Shown piece after piece: positions 16,924-24,455 of a DNA stretch of 37,119 bases. The notes under the pieces were generated by a model that had not been told where the DNA came from, did not search any database, and saw only the letters and a program-made list of their open reading frames with translations. A program made the translations under genes and the position numbers. The number at the start of each line of letters is the position of its first letter. Position 1 is the stretch's first letter. The stretch is taken from assembly GCA_944381055.1 (NCBI GenBank), contig CALWJQ010000089.1, positions 1 to 37,119 on the forward strand. Reading direction: 5' to 3'. Origin of the DNA: an uncultured Clostridia bacterium (lineage in GTDB: Bacteria > Bacillota > Clostridia > Oscillospirales > Butyricicoccaceae).

Positions 16924-16970
16924 ATTTGCAGACTTGCCGGCTTCTGCCGGACATCAAAGGAGAGATTGCG

Positions 16971-18089
16971 ATGGACAACCTGAAAAAGCTTGGTTTCGGC
17001 TGTATGCGTCTTCCTCTGCTGGACGAAGACGTCACCCACATCGATTATGAAACCCTGAAAGCCATGTTTGACCGCTTTCTGGCGGAAGGCTTCACCTATT
17101 TTGACACCGCCTACCCTTACCACCAGGAACACAGCGAAATCGCGGTGCGCGAGTGCCTGGTCAAGCGCCATCCGCGTGACAGCTTCCTGCTGGCCGACAA
17201 AATGCCGGTTTTCAAAATTACCAAGTCTGAAGAGTACCCCATGTACTTCCAGCAGCAGCTCGAACGCTGCGGCGTCGAGTACTTTGACTATTATCTGCTG
17301 CACAACCTGTGGAGCGAAGCCTACGACCTGACCACCAAGCTGGGCGGCTTTGAATTTATCCAGAAAATCAAGGCCGAAGGCAAAGCCAGAAAGGTCGGCT
17401 TTTCCTTCCACGACACTGCTCCGGTGCTCGATCGCATCCTGACCGATCACCCCGAGGTCGATTTTGTCCAGCTGCAAATCAACTATTCCGACTGGGAAAG
17501 CGCCAGCATCCAGTCCCATGCCTGCTACGATGTCGCGCGCAAGCACAACAAGCCCATCATCGTCATGGAGCCTGTCAAGGGCGGCGGCCTGGCCAACCCC
17601 TCGGAAGAGGTGCAGAAGCTGCTCAAAGGGTACAACCCCGACGCTTCCTGCGCCAGCTGGGCCATTCGATTCGCCGCTTCGCACGAGGGCGTCATGATGG
17701 TTCTCAGCGGCATGACCCAGCCCGATCAGCTCGAAGACAATATGTCGTACATGAAGGACTTCCAGCCCCTGAGCGGCGCCGAAATCGAAATCATCAACAA
17801 GGCCGCCGAGATCATCGCCGCGTCGACCGCCATTCCCTGCACCGGCTGCCAGTACTGCGTCGACGACTGCCCCAAGCAGATCAATATCCCGCGCCTGTTC
17901 TCGATCTACAATTTTGTCCAGCAGTTCGGCACCAACAACTTCCCCTCTATGCACTATAACCGCGCTGTCGCCGGGCGGGGCAAGCCTTCTGACTGCATCG
18001 GCTGCGGCATGTGCGAAAACCATTGCCCGCAGCACCTGCCCATTCGTGAAAACCTCAAGCTGGTCTCGGCCATGTTTGAGAAAAAATAA
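16971..18089 (+). CDS. Aldo/keto reductase with C-terminal ferredoxin-like [4Fe-4S] domain
   Basis: 372 residues. AKR barrel: GFGCMRLP start, YFDTAYPYH (Asp and Tyr of the catalytic tetrad), ADKMPVF (Lys), DYYLLHNL (His), and EPVKGGGLANPSEEV near the cofactor end. The tail carries two cysteine clusters, CTGCQYCVDDCPK (290-302) and CIGCGMCENHCPQ (342-354), able to hold two [4Fe-4S] clusters. This iron-sulphur AKR subfamily is common in anaerobes; the substrate is unknown. Start ATG 16971 follows AAAGGAGAGA, which excludes longer upstream readings. 24 nt precede the next gene, so the two are probably cotranscribed. Confidence 0.9.
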   Translation: MDNLKKLGFGCMRLPLLDEDVTHIDYETLKAMFDRFLAEGFTYFDTAYPYHQEHSEIAVRECLVKRHPRDSFLLADKMPVFKITKSEEYPMYFQQQLERCGVEYFDYYLLHNLWSEAYDLTTKLGGFEFIQKIKAEGKARKVGFSFHDTAPVLDRILTDHPEVDFVQLQINYSDWESASIQSHACYDVARKHNKPIIVMEPVKGGGLANPSEEVQKLLKGYNPDASCASWAIRFAASHEGVMMVLSGMTQPDQLEDNMSYMKDFQPLSGAEIEIINKAAEIIAASTAIPCTGCQYCVDDCPKQINIPRLFSIYNFVQQFGTNNFPSMHYNRAVAGRGKPSDCIGCGMCENHCPQHLPIRENLKLVSAMFEKK

Positions 18090-18113
18090 TCTCCCGGAGA
18101 AAGGAAACCCGTC

Positions 18114-19466
18114 ATGAATCTGAAAAAACTGTTTGCCGCCGTGCTGGCCGCCCTTATGCTGGCCATGCCCGCCGCGGCGGCCGATCCGTCTGCCTGGGCG
18201 CTCGGCGAGCTGACCGACAGCGAGGCTCTGGGAATGCTGACCCAGGCTGACATGGAAGCGCTGCAAGACACCGTCACCCCTGAAAAACTGCAAACCATCT
18301 GCCAAGTCCTCGACAGCCGTCTGGCCGCCGCCGGACTGGAAAAGCGCGCCGACTATACATTGGCCCCCGTGGCTGGTGAGCTGACGCGCGGCGCCGTCAT
18401 GAACGCGCTGGCCGACGTTGTTTACAGCTATGCCGTGCCCGACGGCGTGCTGCCCGAAGCCGCCGACGCCGCTCAGCTGCTGCAGCTGCTCGGTGTTGTG
18501 CGCGGGTACAGCGACGGCAGCGTGCAGGCCGACCGCCTGTGCACCCTGGAAGAGGCCTTTGTCATGGGCAGCCGCTGCGTTACCGCCCTTGTCGACCTGC
18601 TGGACAACGGCTCTGACGGATTTTTGTGGAAGGCCGAAAAAGACGGCACAATTGTCTACCTGCTCGGGACCATCCATGTCGACCGCGGCAATATCTATCC
18701 GTTTGGCAGCCAGCTTCGCGGTGTGATGGCAGACGCTGACCGCGTGGTGTTTGAAGTCGATTTTGGCAGCGAAGAGGGCCTTGCCGCTTATGCCGCCATG
18801 CAGGCTTACAGCGACGGCACCAGCCTGAGCGATCATATCGACGCCGACCTTTACCAGCAGGTTGTCGAGCTGCTGGCCCCCTACGGCTATGACGAGAGCA
18901 TTGTCAGCACCTTAAAGCCGTGGGTCGTCGCCAATCTGTTTACGTCGCTGCAGGCCAGCAATGTACAGCAAACCGACGCTTCGGCGCCTATGGTCATCGA
19001 CATGTACGTTTACAGCCGTTCGCTGGTTGACGGCAAAGAAATCGCTGAAATAGAAGGTTATGTCTATCAGGCTGAAATTTTTGACAGCTTGTCGGCCGAA
19101 TACCAGAATGATTACCTGCGCCAGGCCGTCGATCTTTTCCTCGCCGGCGGCGAAGCCGAAGGCGCGTCTGAATCGGTCAACGACGTCTATGACGAATGGG
19201 TTGCCATGTGGGTAAACCGCGATATTGACGGCTTTACGGCCGCTTACCCCAAAGATGAAGCCGCCTTGTCCGGTGACGAGCTCAACAGCAAGCTCTTCGG
19301 CGAGCGTGACGACAACATGTCCTCTTATGTCAAGAACCTTCTCGACGCCCAGGACGGCGCGACATCCCTTGTGGTTGTGGGCGCCGGGCACATGATTGGC
19401 GAGACCGGCATTGTGCAGCAGCTGCTCGACGCCGGTTACACCGTCGCCCCCGTCCCCGCGGAATAA
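18114..19466 (+). CDS. Secreted TraB/GumN-type protein with SLH-like N-terminal region
   Basis: 450 residues. A signal peptide (MNLKKLFAAVLAALMLAMPAAAA, likely cleaved near 23) is followed by a segment (about 85-165) with S-layer-homology-like features (LTRGAVMNALADVV and LGVVRGYSDGSVQADRLCTLEEA). The TraB/GumN (TIKI-like) domain follows, with YLLGTIHV at 182-189 and VVVGAGHM around 420-427 supplying the paired Gly-x-x-His/Gly-x-His metal sites expected of TIKI-type proteases. Probably an extracytoplasmic or wall-associated metalloprotease-like protein; no substrate can be named. A strong terminator lies 16 nt downstream. Confidence 0.85.
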   Translation: MNLKKLFAAVLAALMLAMPAAAADPSAWALGELTDSEALGMLTQADMEALQDTVTPEKLQTICQVLDSRLAAAGLEKRADYTLAPVAGELTRGAVMNALADVVYSYAVPDGVLPEAADAAQLLQLLGVVRGYSDGSVQADRLCTLEEAFVMGSRCVTALVDLLDNGSDGFLWKAEKDGTIVYLLGTIHVDRGNIYPFGSQLRGVMADADRVVFEVDFGSEEGLAAYAAMQAYSDGTSLSDHIDADLYQQVVELLAPYGYDESIVSTLKPWVVANLFTSLQASNVQQTDASAPMVIDMYVYSRSLVDGKEIAEIEGYVYQAEIFDSLSAEYQNDYLRQAVDLFLAGGEAEGASESVNDVYDEWVAMWVNRDIDGFTAAYPKDEAALSGDELNSKLFGERDDNMSSYVKNLLDAQDGATSLVVVGAGHMIGETGIVQQLLDAGYTVAPVPAE

Positions 19467-19482
19467 AAAACACTGAAAGAGG

Positions 19483-19515
19483 AAAAACAGGCGGCAGTAT
19501 TTGCCGCCTGTTTTT
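19483..19515 (+). terminator. Terminator of the AKR-TraB operon
   Basis: AAAAACAGGCGGCA pairs with TGCCGCCTGTTTTT around a five-base loop; the T run forms part of the stem. Classic Rho-independent terminator on the plus strand, and symmetrical enough to work in both directions. Confidence 0.9.
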
Positions 19516-19577
19516 CTTTCCTGCCCGGTTTCTGCGCGCTTTTATTTCCAAACCGGAAGTGCCGAAACCCGTCCTAT

Positions 19578-19607
19578 AAAAAAGACATGCTCACGGCATG
19601 TCTTTTT
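19578..19607 (-). terminator. Bidirectional terminator after the metallopeptidase gene
   Basis: AAAGACATGC (19581-19590) pairs with GCATGTCTTT (19596-19605). On the minus strand it is followed by TTTTTTATAGG; on the plus strand by TTGG and six Ts. It ends the metallopeptidase transcript 9 nt past its stop. Confidence 0.85.
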
Positions 19608-19616
19608 GGTTTTTTC

Positions 19617-20189
19617 TCAATACACCGGCACGGTTGTGGTCTGGGGTGAAAGCCTGTCCAGTACCGCGCTGATAAAGGGTTGAAAATGCCGCACAATGGT
19701 CCAGTCATTCTCATTCCACACGCCCTTTTCCCCGCGCCGAAAGGCGCACAGCTCCTCCCAGCGCAACCCGGCGGCCTCGTGCGACAGCCCGCACAGCCAC
19801 TGCATTTCCCGGGCCGTCCGGACGCCGCACAGACTGACAACCGGCAGCGGCGCCAGCAAATCAGCTGCCAGCCGATCCGCTGCCCCGTCATGCGCGTCCT
19901 TTTTCCCTGACAGATCGCCCAGCAGGATATGGCTCAGTTCATGAACGATGTTCCAGCGCCGCCGGCCCGGTGAGCTCTGCCGGTTATACACGACCACCGG
20001 CCCGTCAGACAGTGCATAGGTAAAAGCGTCCGGATTATGACAGCGCAGCAGGGTCAGCAGGTCAGCCCCTGTGCCTCGGCAAAACTGCTCGTATGTCAGC
20101 AGGCCGCACCCCATGCCGCGGGCCAGCAATGCGGGTTTCAGCGGCAGCCTGTCGATGCCGCATTGTCTGTACAAAGCTGTCAAATCCAT
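19617..20189 (-). CDS. ImmA/IrrE-type metallopeptidase
   Basis: 190 residues. Zinc-peptidase motif HELSH (83-87) preceded by RRRWNIVHE and followed by ILLGD, typical of the M78 ImmA/IrrE family. Members are anti-repressor proteases that cleave phage or ICE repressors (ImmA on ImmR) or DdrO (IrrE). The downstream helix is ADRLAADLLAP; the usual E-x-E-A-N acids here read D101-G-A103-A-D, so the third metal ligand may be an Asp or may be lost. No HTH repressor partner is seen. It diverges from the SOS-box-controlled late regulator. AAGGAGGA precedes ATG 20189. Confidence 0.85.
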   Translation of the reverse strand: MDLTALYRQCGIDRLPLKPALLARGMGCGLLTYEQFCRGTGADLLTLLRCHNPDAFTYALSDGPVVVYNRQSSPGRRRWNIVHELSHILLGDLSGKKDAHDGAADRLAADLLAPLPVVSLCGVRTAREMQWLCGLSHEAAGLRWEELCAFRRGEKGVWNENDWTIVRHFQPFISAVLDRLSPQTTTVPVY

Positions 20190-20215
20190 TTTTATCCTCC
20201 TTTTCCCTGTTTTTT

Positions 20216-20243
20216 ATTATACTGTCGGAAGCGTTGTTTTCAA
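20216..20243 (-). promoter_or_regulatory. Promoter of the ImmA/IrrE-type gene
   Basis: On the minus strand TTGAAA (20238-20243), a 16-base spacer and TATAAT (20216-20221), 27 nt upstream of the start. Its -35 forms one arm of the palindrome shared with the divergent promoter. Confidence 0.75.
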
Positions 20244-20252
20244 GTCTTGAAA
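20238..20252. promoter_or_regulatory. Perfect 15-bp palindrome joining two divergent -35 boxes
   Basis: TTTCAAGTCTTGAAA, seven bases each side of a central T. The left arm is the -35 of the minus-strand promoter and the right arm the -35 of the plus-strand promoter. It could be an operator for a dimeric repressor controlling both genes, or only the symmetry of two TTGAAA boxes placed back to back. Confidence 0.6.
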
Positions 20253-20275
20253 TTAGAACAAATGTTCTGTATAAT
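20247..20275 (+). promoter_or_regulatory. Strong promoter of the phage late-regulator gene
   Basis: TTGAAA (20247-20252), an exact 17-base spacer and TATAAT (20270-20275). The spacer holds the LexA box, so LexA binding would block RNA polymerase directly. Confidence 0.88.
20255..20268. promoter_or_regulatory. LexA (SOS) box
   Basis: AGAACAAATGTTCT, a perfect 5-4-5 inverted repeat. The core GAACAAATGTTC fits every position of the Gram-positive LexA/DinR consensus core GAACRNRYGTTY; only the outermost bases differ from the usual C and G. It lies wholly between -35 and -10, a standard place for LexA repression. Confidence 0.82.
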
Positions 20276-20312
20276 AAGGTTATATGATCCTGTTTTGAGC
20301 GGAGGGGTGCAG

Positions 20313-20696
20313 ATGAAAGATTGGAAAAAGCAGACGGTTCACGATTTAAAGCGCTACCGGCTGCTGCGCGCCAGCCTCGAAACGCTTCCCGGACGGGTAG
20401 CTCTGCTGCGCGACGCGGCACAGGACGACCCACAGGCCCTTCCGGACGTTGATGCGCTGGCGCGCAGCATGGAGCTGGCCCGGCAGCAGTGCGACGCCAT
20501 CGACTGCGGCCTGGCCTGTCTGACCGACGAAGAGCAGTGGGTGCTTCAGCGCTTTTTTATCGACCGCGAACCGGGCTGCGCCGGCCTGTTGTGTGAAGAA
20601 CTGGGGTGCGAACAGGCGCAGGTCTACCGCGTGCGCGAGCGCGCTCTGCAAAAAATGGCGACTGCCCTGTACGGCGCATGGGACAGCGCCGTATGA
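20313..20696 (+). CDS. Phage late-transcription regulator, sigma-70 region 4-like
   Basis: 127 residues. A helical N-terminal half (KKQTVHDLKRYRLLRASLE) is followed by a sigma-region-4/ArpU-like helix-turn-helix: LTDEEQWVLQRFFIDRE, LCEELGCEQAQVYRVRERAL, then KMATALYG. I recognise this build from the gene that ends the early region of many Firmicutes prophages, just before terminase, where it activates the late operon. ATG 20313 follows GGAGGGG; upstream readings lack a binding site and run through the promoter. It stands alone, about 3.5 kb from the terminase operon, with two unrelated genes and the metallopeptidase in between. Confidence 0.78.
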   Translation: MKDWKKQTVHDLKRYRLLRASLETLPGRVALLRDAAQDDPQALPDVDALARSMELARQQCDAIDCGLACLTDEEQWVLQRFFIDREPGCAGLLCEELGCEQAQVYRVRERALQKMATALYGAWDSAV

Positions 20697-20740
20697 AAAA
20701 AGGGATTATCCCGAGGCATCTTCTCGGGATAATCCCTTTG
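20696..20740. terminator. Bidirectional terminator between late regulator and rplQ
   Basis: A perfect 15-bp stem AGGGATTATCCCGAG (20701-20715) / CTCGGGATAATCCCT (20723-20737) with a 7-nt loop, flanked by AAAAA on the left and TTT on the right. It ends both the regulator transcript (plus) and the ribosomal cluster (minus), whose last stop is at 20754. Confidence 0.92.
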
Positions 20741-20753
20741 CATATCAGGCTTT

Positions 20754-21095
20754 TTATACCAGCTCGATAATGGCCATTTCGGCGCCGTCGCCGCGGCGGG
20801 GGCCGATGCGGGTGATTCGGGTGTAGCCGCCGTTGCGGCCGGCGTACTTAGGCGCGATCTCGTCAAAGGTCTTTTTGACGACCGCCTCTTTGGTGATAAA
20901 GGCAAAAGCCTGGCGCTTGGCGTTCAAATCGCCGCGCTTGCCAAGAGTGATCATTTTTTCAGCCAGCGGACGGACCTCTTTAGCACGGGTCACAGTCGTT
21001 TCGATGCGGCCGTTCTCCAGCAGATAGGTGACCATGGCGCGCAGCATGGCGCGGCGGTGATCAGTCGGTCTGCCGAGCTTACGGGTTCCGGGCAT
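20754..21095 (-). CDS. rplQ: 50S ribosomal protein L17
   Basis: 113 residues, normal bacterial length. It opens [18 protein letters not shown] and contains [21 protein letters not shown], both characteristic of L17, which binds 23S rRNA near the tunnel exit. Last gene of the alpha part of the cluster. A 100-nt gap with a strong hairpin separates it from rpoA, and AGGAGG precedes its ATG. Confidence 0.97.
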   Translation of the reverse strand: MPGTRKLGRPTDHRRAMLRAMVTYLLENGRIETTVTRAKEVRPLAEKMITLGKRGDLNAKRQAFAFITKEAVVKKTFDEIAPKYAGRNGGYTRITRIGPRRGDGAEMAIIELV

Positions 21096-21162
21096 GATTA
21101 TACCTCCTCAGAATCCGCCGTCCCTTGTGGGGGGCGGAAGATGTGTAAAAATGACTTGCGCC

Positions 21163-21184
21163 GCCCGGCGCCTGGGCGCCGGGC
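21163..21184 (-). promoter_or_regulatory. GC hairpin between rpoA and rplQ
   Basis: GCCCGGCGC (21163-21171) pairs perfectly with GCGCCGGGC (21176-21184) around a 4-nt loop. There is no U tail on the minus strand, so it is more likely an mRNA processing or stability element, or a partial attenuator, than a terminator. Confidence 0.5.
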
Positions 21185-21195
21185 CACGCGGGGGA

Positions 21196-22152
21196 TCAGC
21201 TCTGCGAGCCGTCGCCCTTTGAGAGCAGCAGGTTAAGGTCGGCCATTTTCTTGATGACCTCTTCAAGCGACTTCCTGCCCAGGTTGCGCACCTTCATCAT
21301 GTCCTCTTCTGTCGTGTTGACAAGATCGGCCACTGTGTTGATGCCTGCGCGCTTTAAGCAGTTGAAAGAGCGCACCGAAAGATCCAGCTCTTCGATGCTC
21401 ATTTCCAGCACCTTGTCCTGCGTGGTCTCGCTCTTTTCGACAACCGTCGATTTCGAGCCGATTTCCTCTGACAGGTTGACAAACAGGTTCAGATGGTCGG
21501 TGAGGATTTTTGCTCCCAGCGACACGGCGTCGCGCGCCGAAATGGTGCAGTCGGTATAAACCTCGAGCGTCAGCTTGTCAAAATCGGTCATATTGCCAAC
21601 ACGGGTGTTTTCCACCGTATAGTTGACCTTGTAGACCGGCGTGTAAATGGAATCGACGGGAATGACTCCAATCACAGGGGTGGCAGGCTTATTGCGGTCC
21701 GCGGGGACATAGCCGCGGCCGTGGTTAAAGGTCAGCTCCATCACCAGCTTGCTGTCCTCCATCAAAGTGGCAATGTGCGCCTCGGGGTTGAGGATCTCGA
21801 TCTCGCTGTCGCAGTGAATATCGCCGGCCGTGACTTCGCCGGCCGTCGTCGCTTCCAGCATCACGACTTTTTCGCCCTGGCTGTGCAGCTTGGCGATGAT
21901 TCCCTTGACATTAAGGACGATTTCCGTTACATCCTCTTTAACACCCGGAATAGTGGAAAACTCGTGCTGCACCCCGTCTATTTTAATGGCGGTGACAGCA
22001 GTGCCGGGCAGACTGGACAGCAGGATGCGGCGCAGCGAATTGCCGAGGGTAGTGCCGTAGCCCCGCTCCAGAGGCTCGACCACGAATTTGCCATAAGAGC
22101 CATCAGTGGCTGTATCGACACATTCAATGCGGGGTTTTTCAATTGCGATCAT
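21196..22152 (-). CDS. rpoA: RNA polymerase alpha subunit
   Basis: 318 residues. The N-terminal dimerisation/assembly domain (1 to about 230) includes [22 protein letters not shown], abbreviated here as [15 protein letters not shown] linker leads to the C-terminal domain (about 248-318) with [17 protein letters not shown] and [11 protein letters not shown], the helices that contact UP elements and activators. Standard place after rpsD. AAGGAGGG precedes the start. Confidence 0.98.
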   Translation of the reverse strand: MIAIEKPRIECVDTATDGSYGKFVVEPLERGYGTTLGNSLRRILLSSLPGTAVTAIKIDGVQHEFSTIPGVKEDVTEIVLNVKGIIAKLHSQGEKVVMLEATTAGEVTAGDIHCDSEIEILNPEAHIATLMEDSKLVMELTFNHGRGYVPADRNKPATPVIGVIPVDSIYTPVYKVNYTVENTRVGNMTDFDKLTLEVYTDCTISARDAVSLGAKILTDHLNLFVNLSEEIGSKSTVVEKSETTQDKVLEMSIEELDLSVRSFNCLKRAGINTVADLVNTTEEDMMKVRNLGRKSLEEVIKKMADLNLLLSKGDGSQS

Positions 22153-22222
22153 TCATTACCCTCCTTGATATAGTGGCGCACCCCAGCGGGCACGCGCGTT
22201 GCGAGTCCGGTTGAGGGCTGGT

Positions 22223-22852
22223 TTACTTGGAATAGAGCTCGACGATGAGGTGTTCTTCGACCTGCAAGTCAATTTCATCGCGGGCCGGCAGGTTGACGAT
22301 GTTGGCGACGCCCTTCTGGCGGTCGACGCTCAGCCAGTTGAGCGCAGGGCGCGAAGAGTTGGCTTCGATGACCATTTTGAACTTGTCCGAGCTCATGCTC
22401 GATTCCTTGATCGCAATCACGTCGCCCGGCTTGCACAGGTAAGAGGGAATGTTGACCTTCTTGCCGTTGACGGTGAAGTGGGCGTGCGAAACCAGCTGGC
22501 GCGCTTCCGGACGGCTCATGGCGAAGCCGGCGCGGTAAACGACGTTGTCCAGGCGGCTTTCGAGCAGCTTGAGCAGGTTTTCACCGGCCATGCCGCTCAT
22601 TTTTTCGGCCAGCTCAAAATAGTGGGCAAACTGGTTTTCCAAAAGCCCGTAATACTTTTTGGCTTTCTGCTTTTCACGCAGCTGCATGCCGTACTCGCTC
22701 AGTTTCTTGTTGCGTGCCTGGCCGTGCTGGCCGGGGGCATAGCTGCGGCGCTGAATCGCGCACTTGTCGGTGTAGCACCGGTCGCCCTTCAAAAAGAGCT
22801 TGTCGCCTTCTCTGCGGCAAATGCGGCATACCGCGTCTGTATATCTTGCCAT
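22223..22852 (-). CDS. rpsD: 30S ribosomal protein S4
   Basis: 209 residues. Primary 16S rRNA binder and assembly nucleator. Cysteines in CRICRREGD and RCYTDKC near the N terminus form a zinc-binding (C+) type S4. An S4 RNA-binding domain follows about residues 97-160 ([20 protein letters not shown]). In many bacteria S4 represses the alpha operon. Confidence 0.97.
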   Translation of the reverse strand: MARYTDAVCRICRREGDKLFLKGDRCYTDKCAIQRRSYAPGQHGQARNKKLSEYGMQLREKQKAKKYYGLLENQFAHYFELAEKMSGMAGENLLKLLESRLDNVVYRAGFAMSRPEARQLVSHAHFTVNGKKVNIPSYLCKPGDVIAIKESSMSSDKFKMVIEANSSRPALNWLSVDRQKGVANIVNLPARDEIDLQVEEHLIVELYSK

Positions 22853-22869
22853 CTAAAGGTTCCCTCCTG

Positions 22870-23274
22870 TTAAACTCTTCTTCTTTTGGGCGGACGGCAG
22901 CCGTTGTGCGGAACAGGGGTGACGTCCTTGATCATGACCACCTCAAGACCCGCGGCCTGCAAGGCGCGGATGGCGGCCTCGCGGCCCGAACCGGGGCCCT
23001 TGACATAGACCTCGACGGTCTTCAGGCCATGCTCCATGGCCGCTTTGGCAGCGGTCTCGGCAGCGGTCTGCGCGGCAAACGGGGTCGATTTTCTCGATCC
23101 GCGGAAGCCCATCTCGCCGGCGCTGGCCCACGAAATGGCGTTGCCCTTAATATCGGTGATGGTGACAATGGTGTTGTTAAAGGACGAACGGATATGGACC
23201 GCGCCCTTTTCAATGTTCTTGCGTTCACGGCGCTTGGTTCTGACGGCGCCCTTTTTCGGCTGTGCTTTGGCCAT
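22870..23274 (-). CDS. rpsK: 30S ribosomal protein S11
   Basis: 134 residues, basic N terminus ([19 protein letters not shown]), core [20 protein letters not shown] and the conserved C terminus [17 protein letters not shown]11 lines the mRNA exit side of the platform. 15 nt after rpsM, 17 nt before rpsD. Confidence 0.98.
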   Translation of the reverse strand: MAKAQPKKGAVRTKRRERKNIEKGAVHIRSSFNNTIVTITDIKGNAISWASAGEMGFRGSRKSTPFAAQTAAETAAKAAMEHGLKTVEVYVKGPGSGREAAIRALQAAGLEVVMIKDVTPVPHNGCRPPKRRRV

Positions 23275-23289
23275 TTTGTCGTCCCTCCT

Positions 23290-23658
23290 TTATTTCTTCT
23301 TGTTGGCGATGGTCTTCTTGGGACCTTTGCGCGTTCTGGCGTTGGTCTTGGTGCGCTGTCCGCGGACGGGCAGGCCGCGGCGGTGACGCAGGCCGCGGTA
23401 GCAGCCGATTTCGGTCAGGCGCTTGATGTTCAGCGCCGTGTCGCGGCGCAGATCGCCTTCGATGGTGTACTCGTGCTCGATGACCTCGCGCAGGCGGGCG
23501 GTCTCGTCTTCAGTCAAATCTTTGACGCGGGTGTCAGGGTTGACACCGGTTTTTTTCAGAATATCGTTCGAGAGCTTGCGGCCAATGCCATAAATGTAAG
23601 TCAGGCCGATCTCCACTCTTTTTTCGCGGGGAAGGTCAACACCGGCAATACGAGCCAT
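23290..23658 (-). CDS. rpsM: 30S ribosomal protein S13
   Basis: 122 residues. It starts [20 protein letters not shown] and carries the helix-two-turn-helix [12 protein letters not shown]; the basic tail [17 protein letters not shown] reaches the P-site tRNA. It sits in the head of the small subunit and contacts L5. Between rpmJ and rpsK as usual. Confidence 0.98.
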   Translation of the reverse strand: MARIAGVDLPREKRVEIGLTYIYGIGRKLSNDILKKTGVNPDTRVKDLTEDETARLREVIEHEYTIEGDLRRDTALNIKRLTEIGCYRGLRHRRGLPVRGQRTKTNARTRKGPKKTIANKKK

Positions 23659-23682
23659 TTACTTTTGCACCTCCTGTGTGTT

Positions 23683-23933
<251 letters not shown>

Positions 23934-24152
23934 TTATTTCGAGCGCCATGTAATGCGTCCGCGGGTCAGGTCGTACGGCGACATCTGCAGCGTGACCTTG
24001 TCCCCGGGCAGAATCTTGATAAAGTTCATGCGCAGCTTGCCCGAAATATGCGCCAGCACTTTATGGCCGCCGGGCAGCTCGACGTTGAACATGGCGTTTG
24101 GCAGCGCCTCTATAACGGTACCTTCAACCTCGATCATATCTTCTTTTGCCAA
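23934..24152 (-). CDS. infA: Translation initiation factor IF-1
   Basis: 72 residues, the usual length. OB-fold protein ([20 protein letters not shown], then [18 protein letters not shown], ending GRITWRSK) that blocks the ribosomal A site during initiation. 18 nt after the KOW gene. Confidence 0.98.
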   Translation of the reverse strand: MAKEDMIEVEGTVIEALPNAMFNVELPGGHKVLAHISGKLRMNFIKILPGDKVTLQMSPYDLTRGRITWRSK

Positions 24153-24170
24153 ATCAAAATCACTCCTCGG

Positions 24171-24455
24171 TCATTCAATCGGCTGCGGCTTTTGCAAGTC
24201 CGACAGCGCCCGTCTGATTTCGCTGTTTGACAATCGCTCGCCCGCGCGCAGCTTCTGTGCCGCCGGACAGTCCGTATGGCAGACCAGCCGGACATGCCTG
24301 AGCTTTTTCCGCTTGGGCTTTTCGATTTTTCTCAGTCGGCCGTCGCACAACAGGGCGTATCCCTCGCTGTCCAGCCCGACGACCATCATGAGCGCGCCTC
24401 TGTCGCGCCCGCACAGTGAAGCGACAATATCTGACGTGACAATGTCACTCCGCAT
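24171..24455 (-). CDS. KOW-domain RNA-binding protein (L14e/L6e/L27e-like)
   Basis: 94 residues. The first half is a KOW/SH3-like barrel: SDIVASLCGRDRGALMMVVGL, here shortened to GRDRGALMMVV, with YALLCDGRLRKIEKPKRKKL. The D-G-K/R-L-R-K-x-x-K-P-K-x-K-K pattern is that of a small protein found between map and infA in many Clostridia. Its function is unknown, probably rRNA- or RNA-binding. The second half (61-94) is an extension containing LSNSEIRRALSDL. Its start overlaps the map 3' end by 11 nt, so translation is coupled. Confidence 0.8.
   Translation of the reverse strand: MRSDIVTSDIVASLCGRDRGALMMVVGLDSEGYALLCDGRLRKIEKPKRKKLRHVRLVCHTDCPAAQKLRAGERLSNSEIRRALSDLQKPQPIE

Noticed and set aside
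16772..16970. Second LexA box or attachment-site repeat flanking the cassette
   Set aside because: No GAAC-N4-GTTC found here, and no convincing direct repeat shared with 4942-5076; GCGGAAAGG occurs twice but is short and close to a ribosome binding site.
16878..18836. Minus-strand open frame of 652 codons opposite the AKR and TraB genes
   Set aside because: The plus-strand genes have clear domains, start sites and a terminator; the antisense frame has none.
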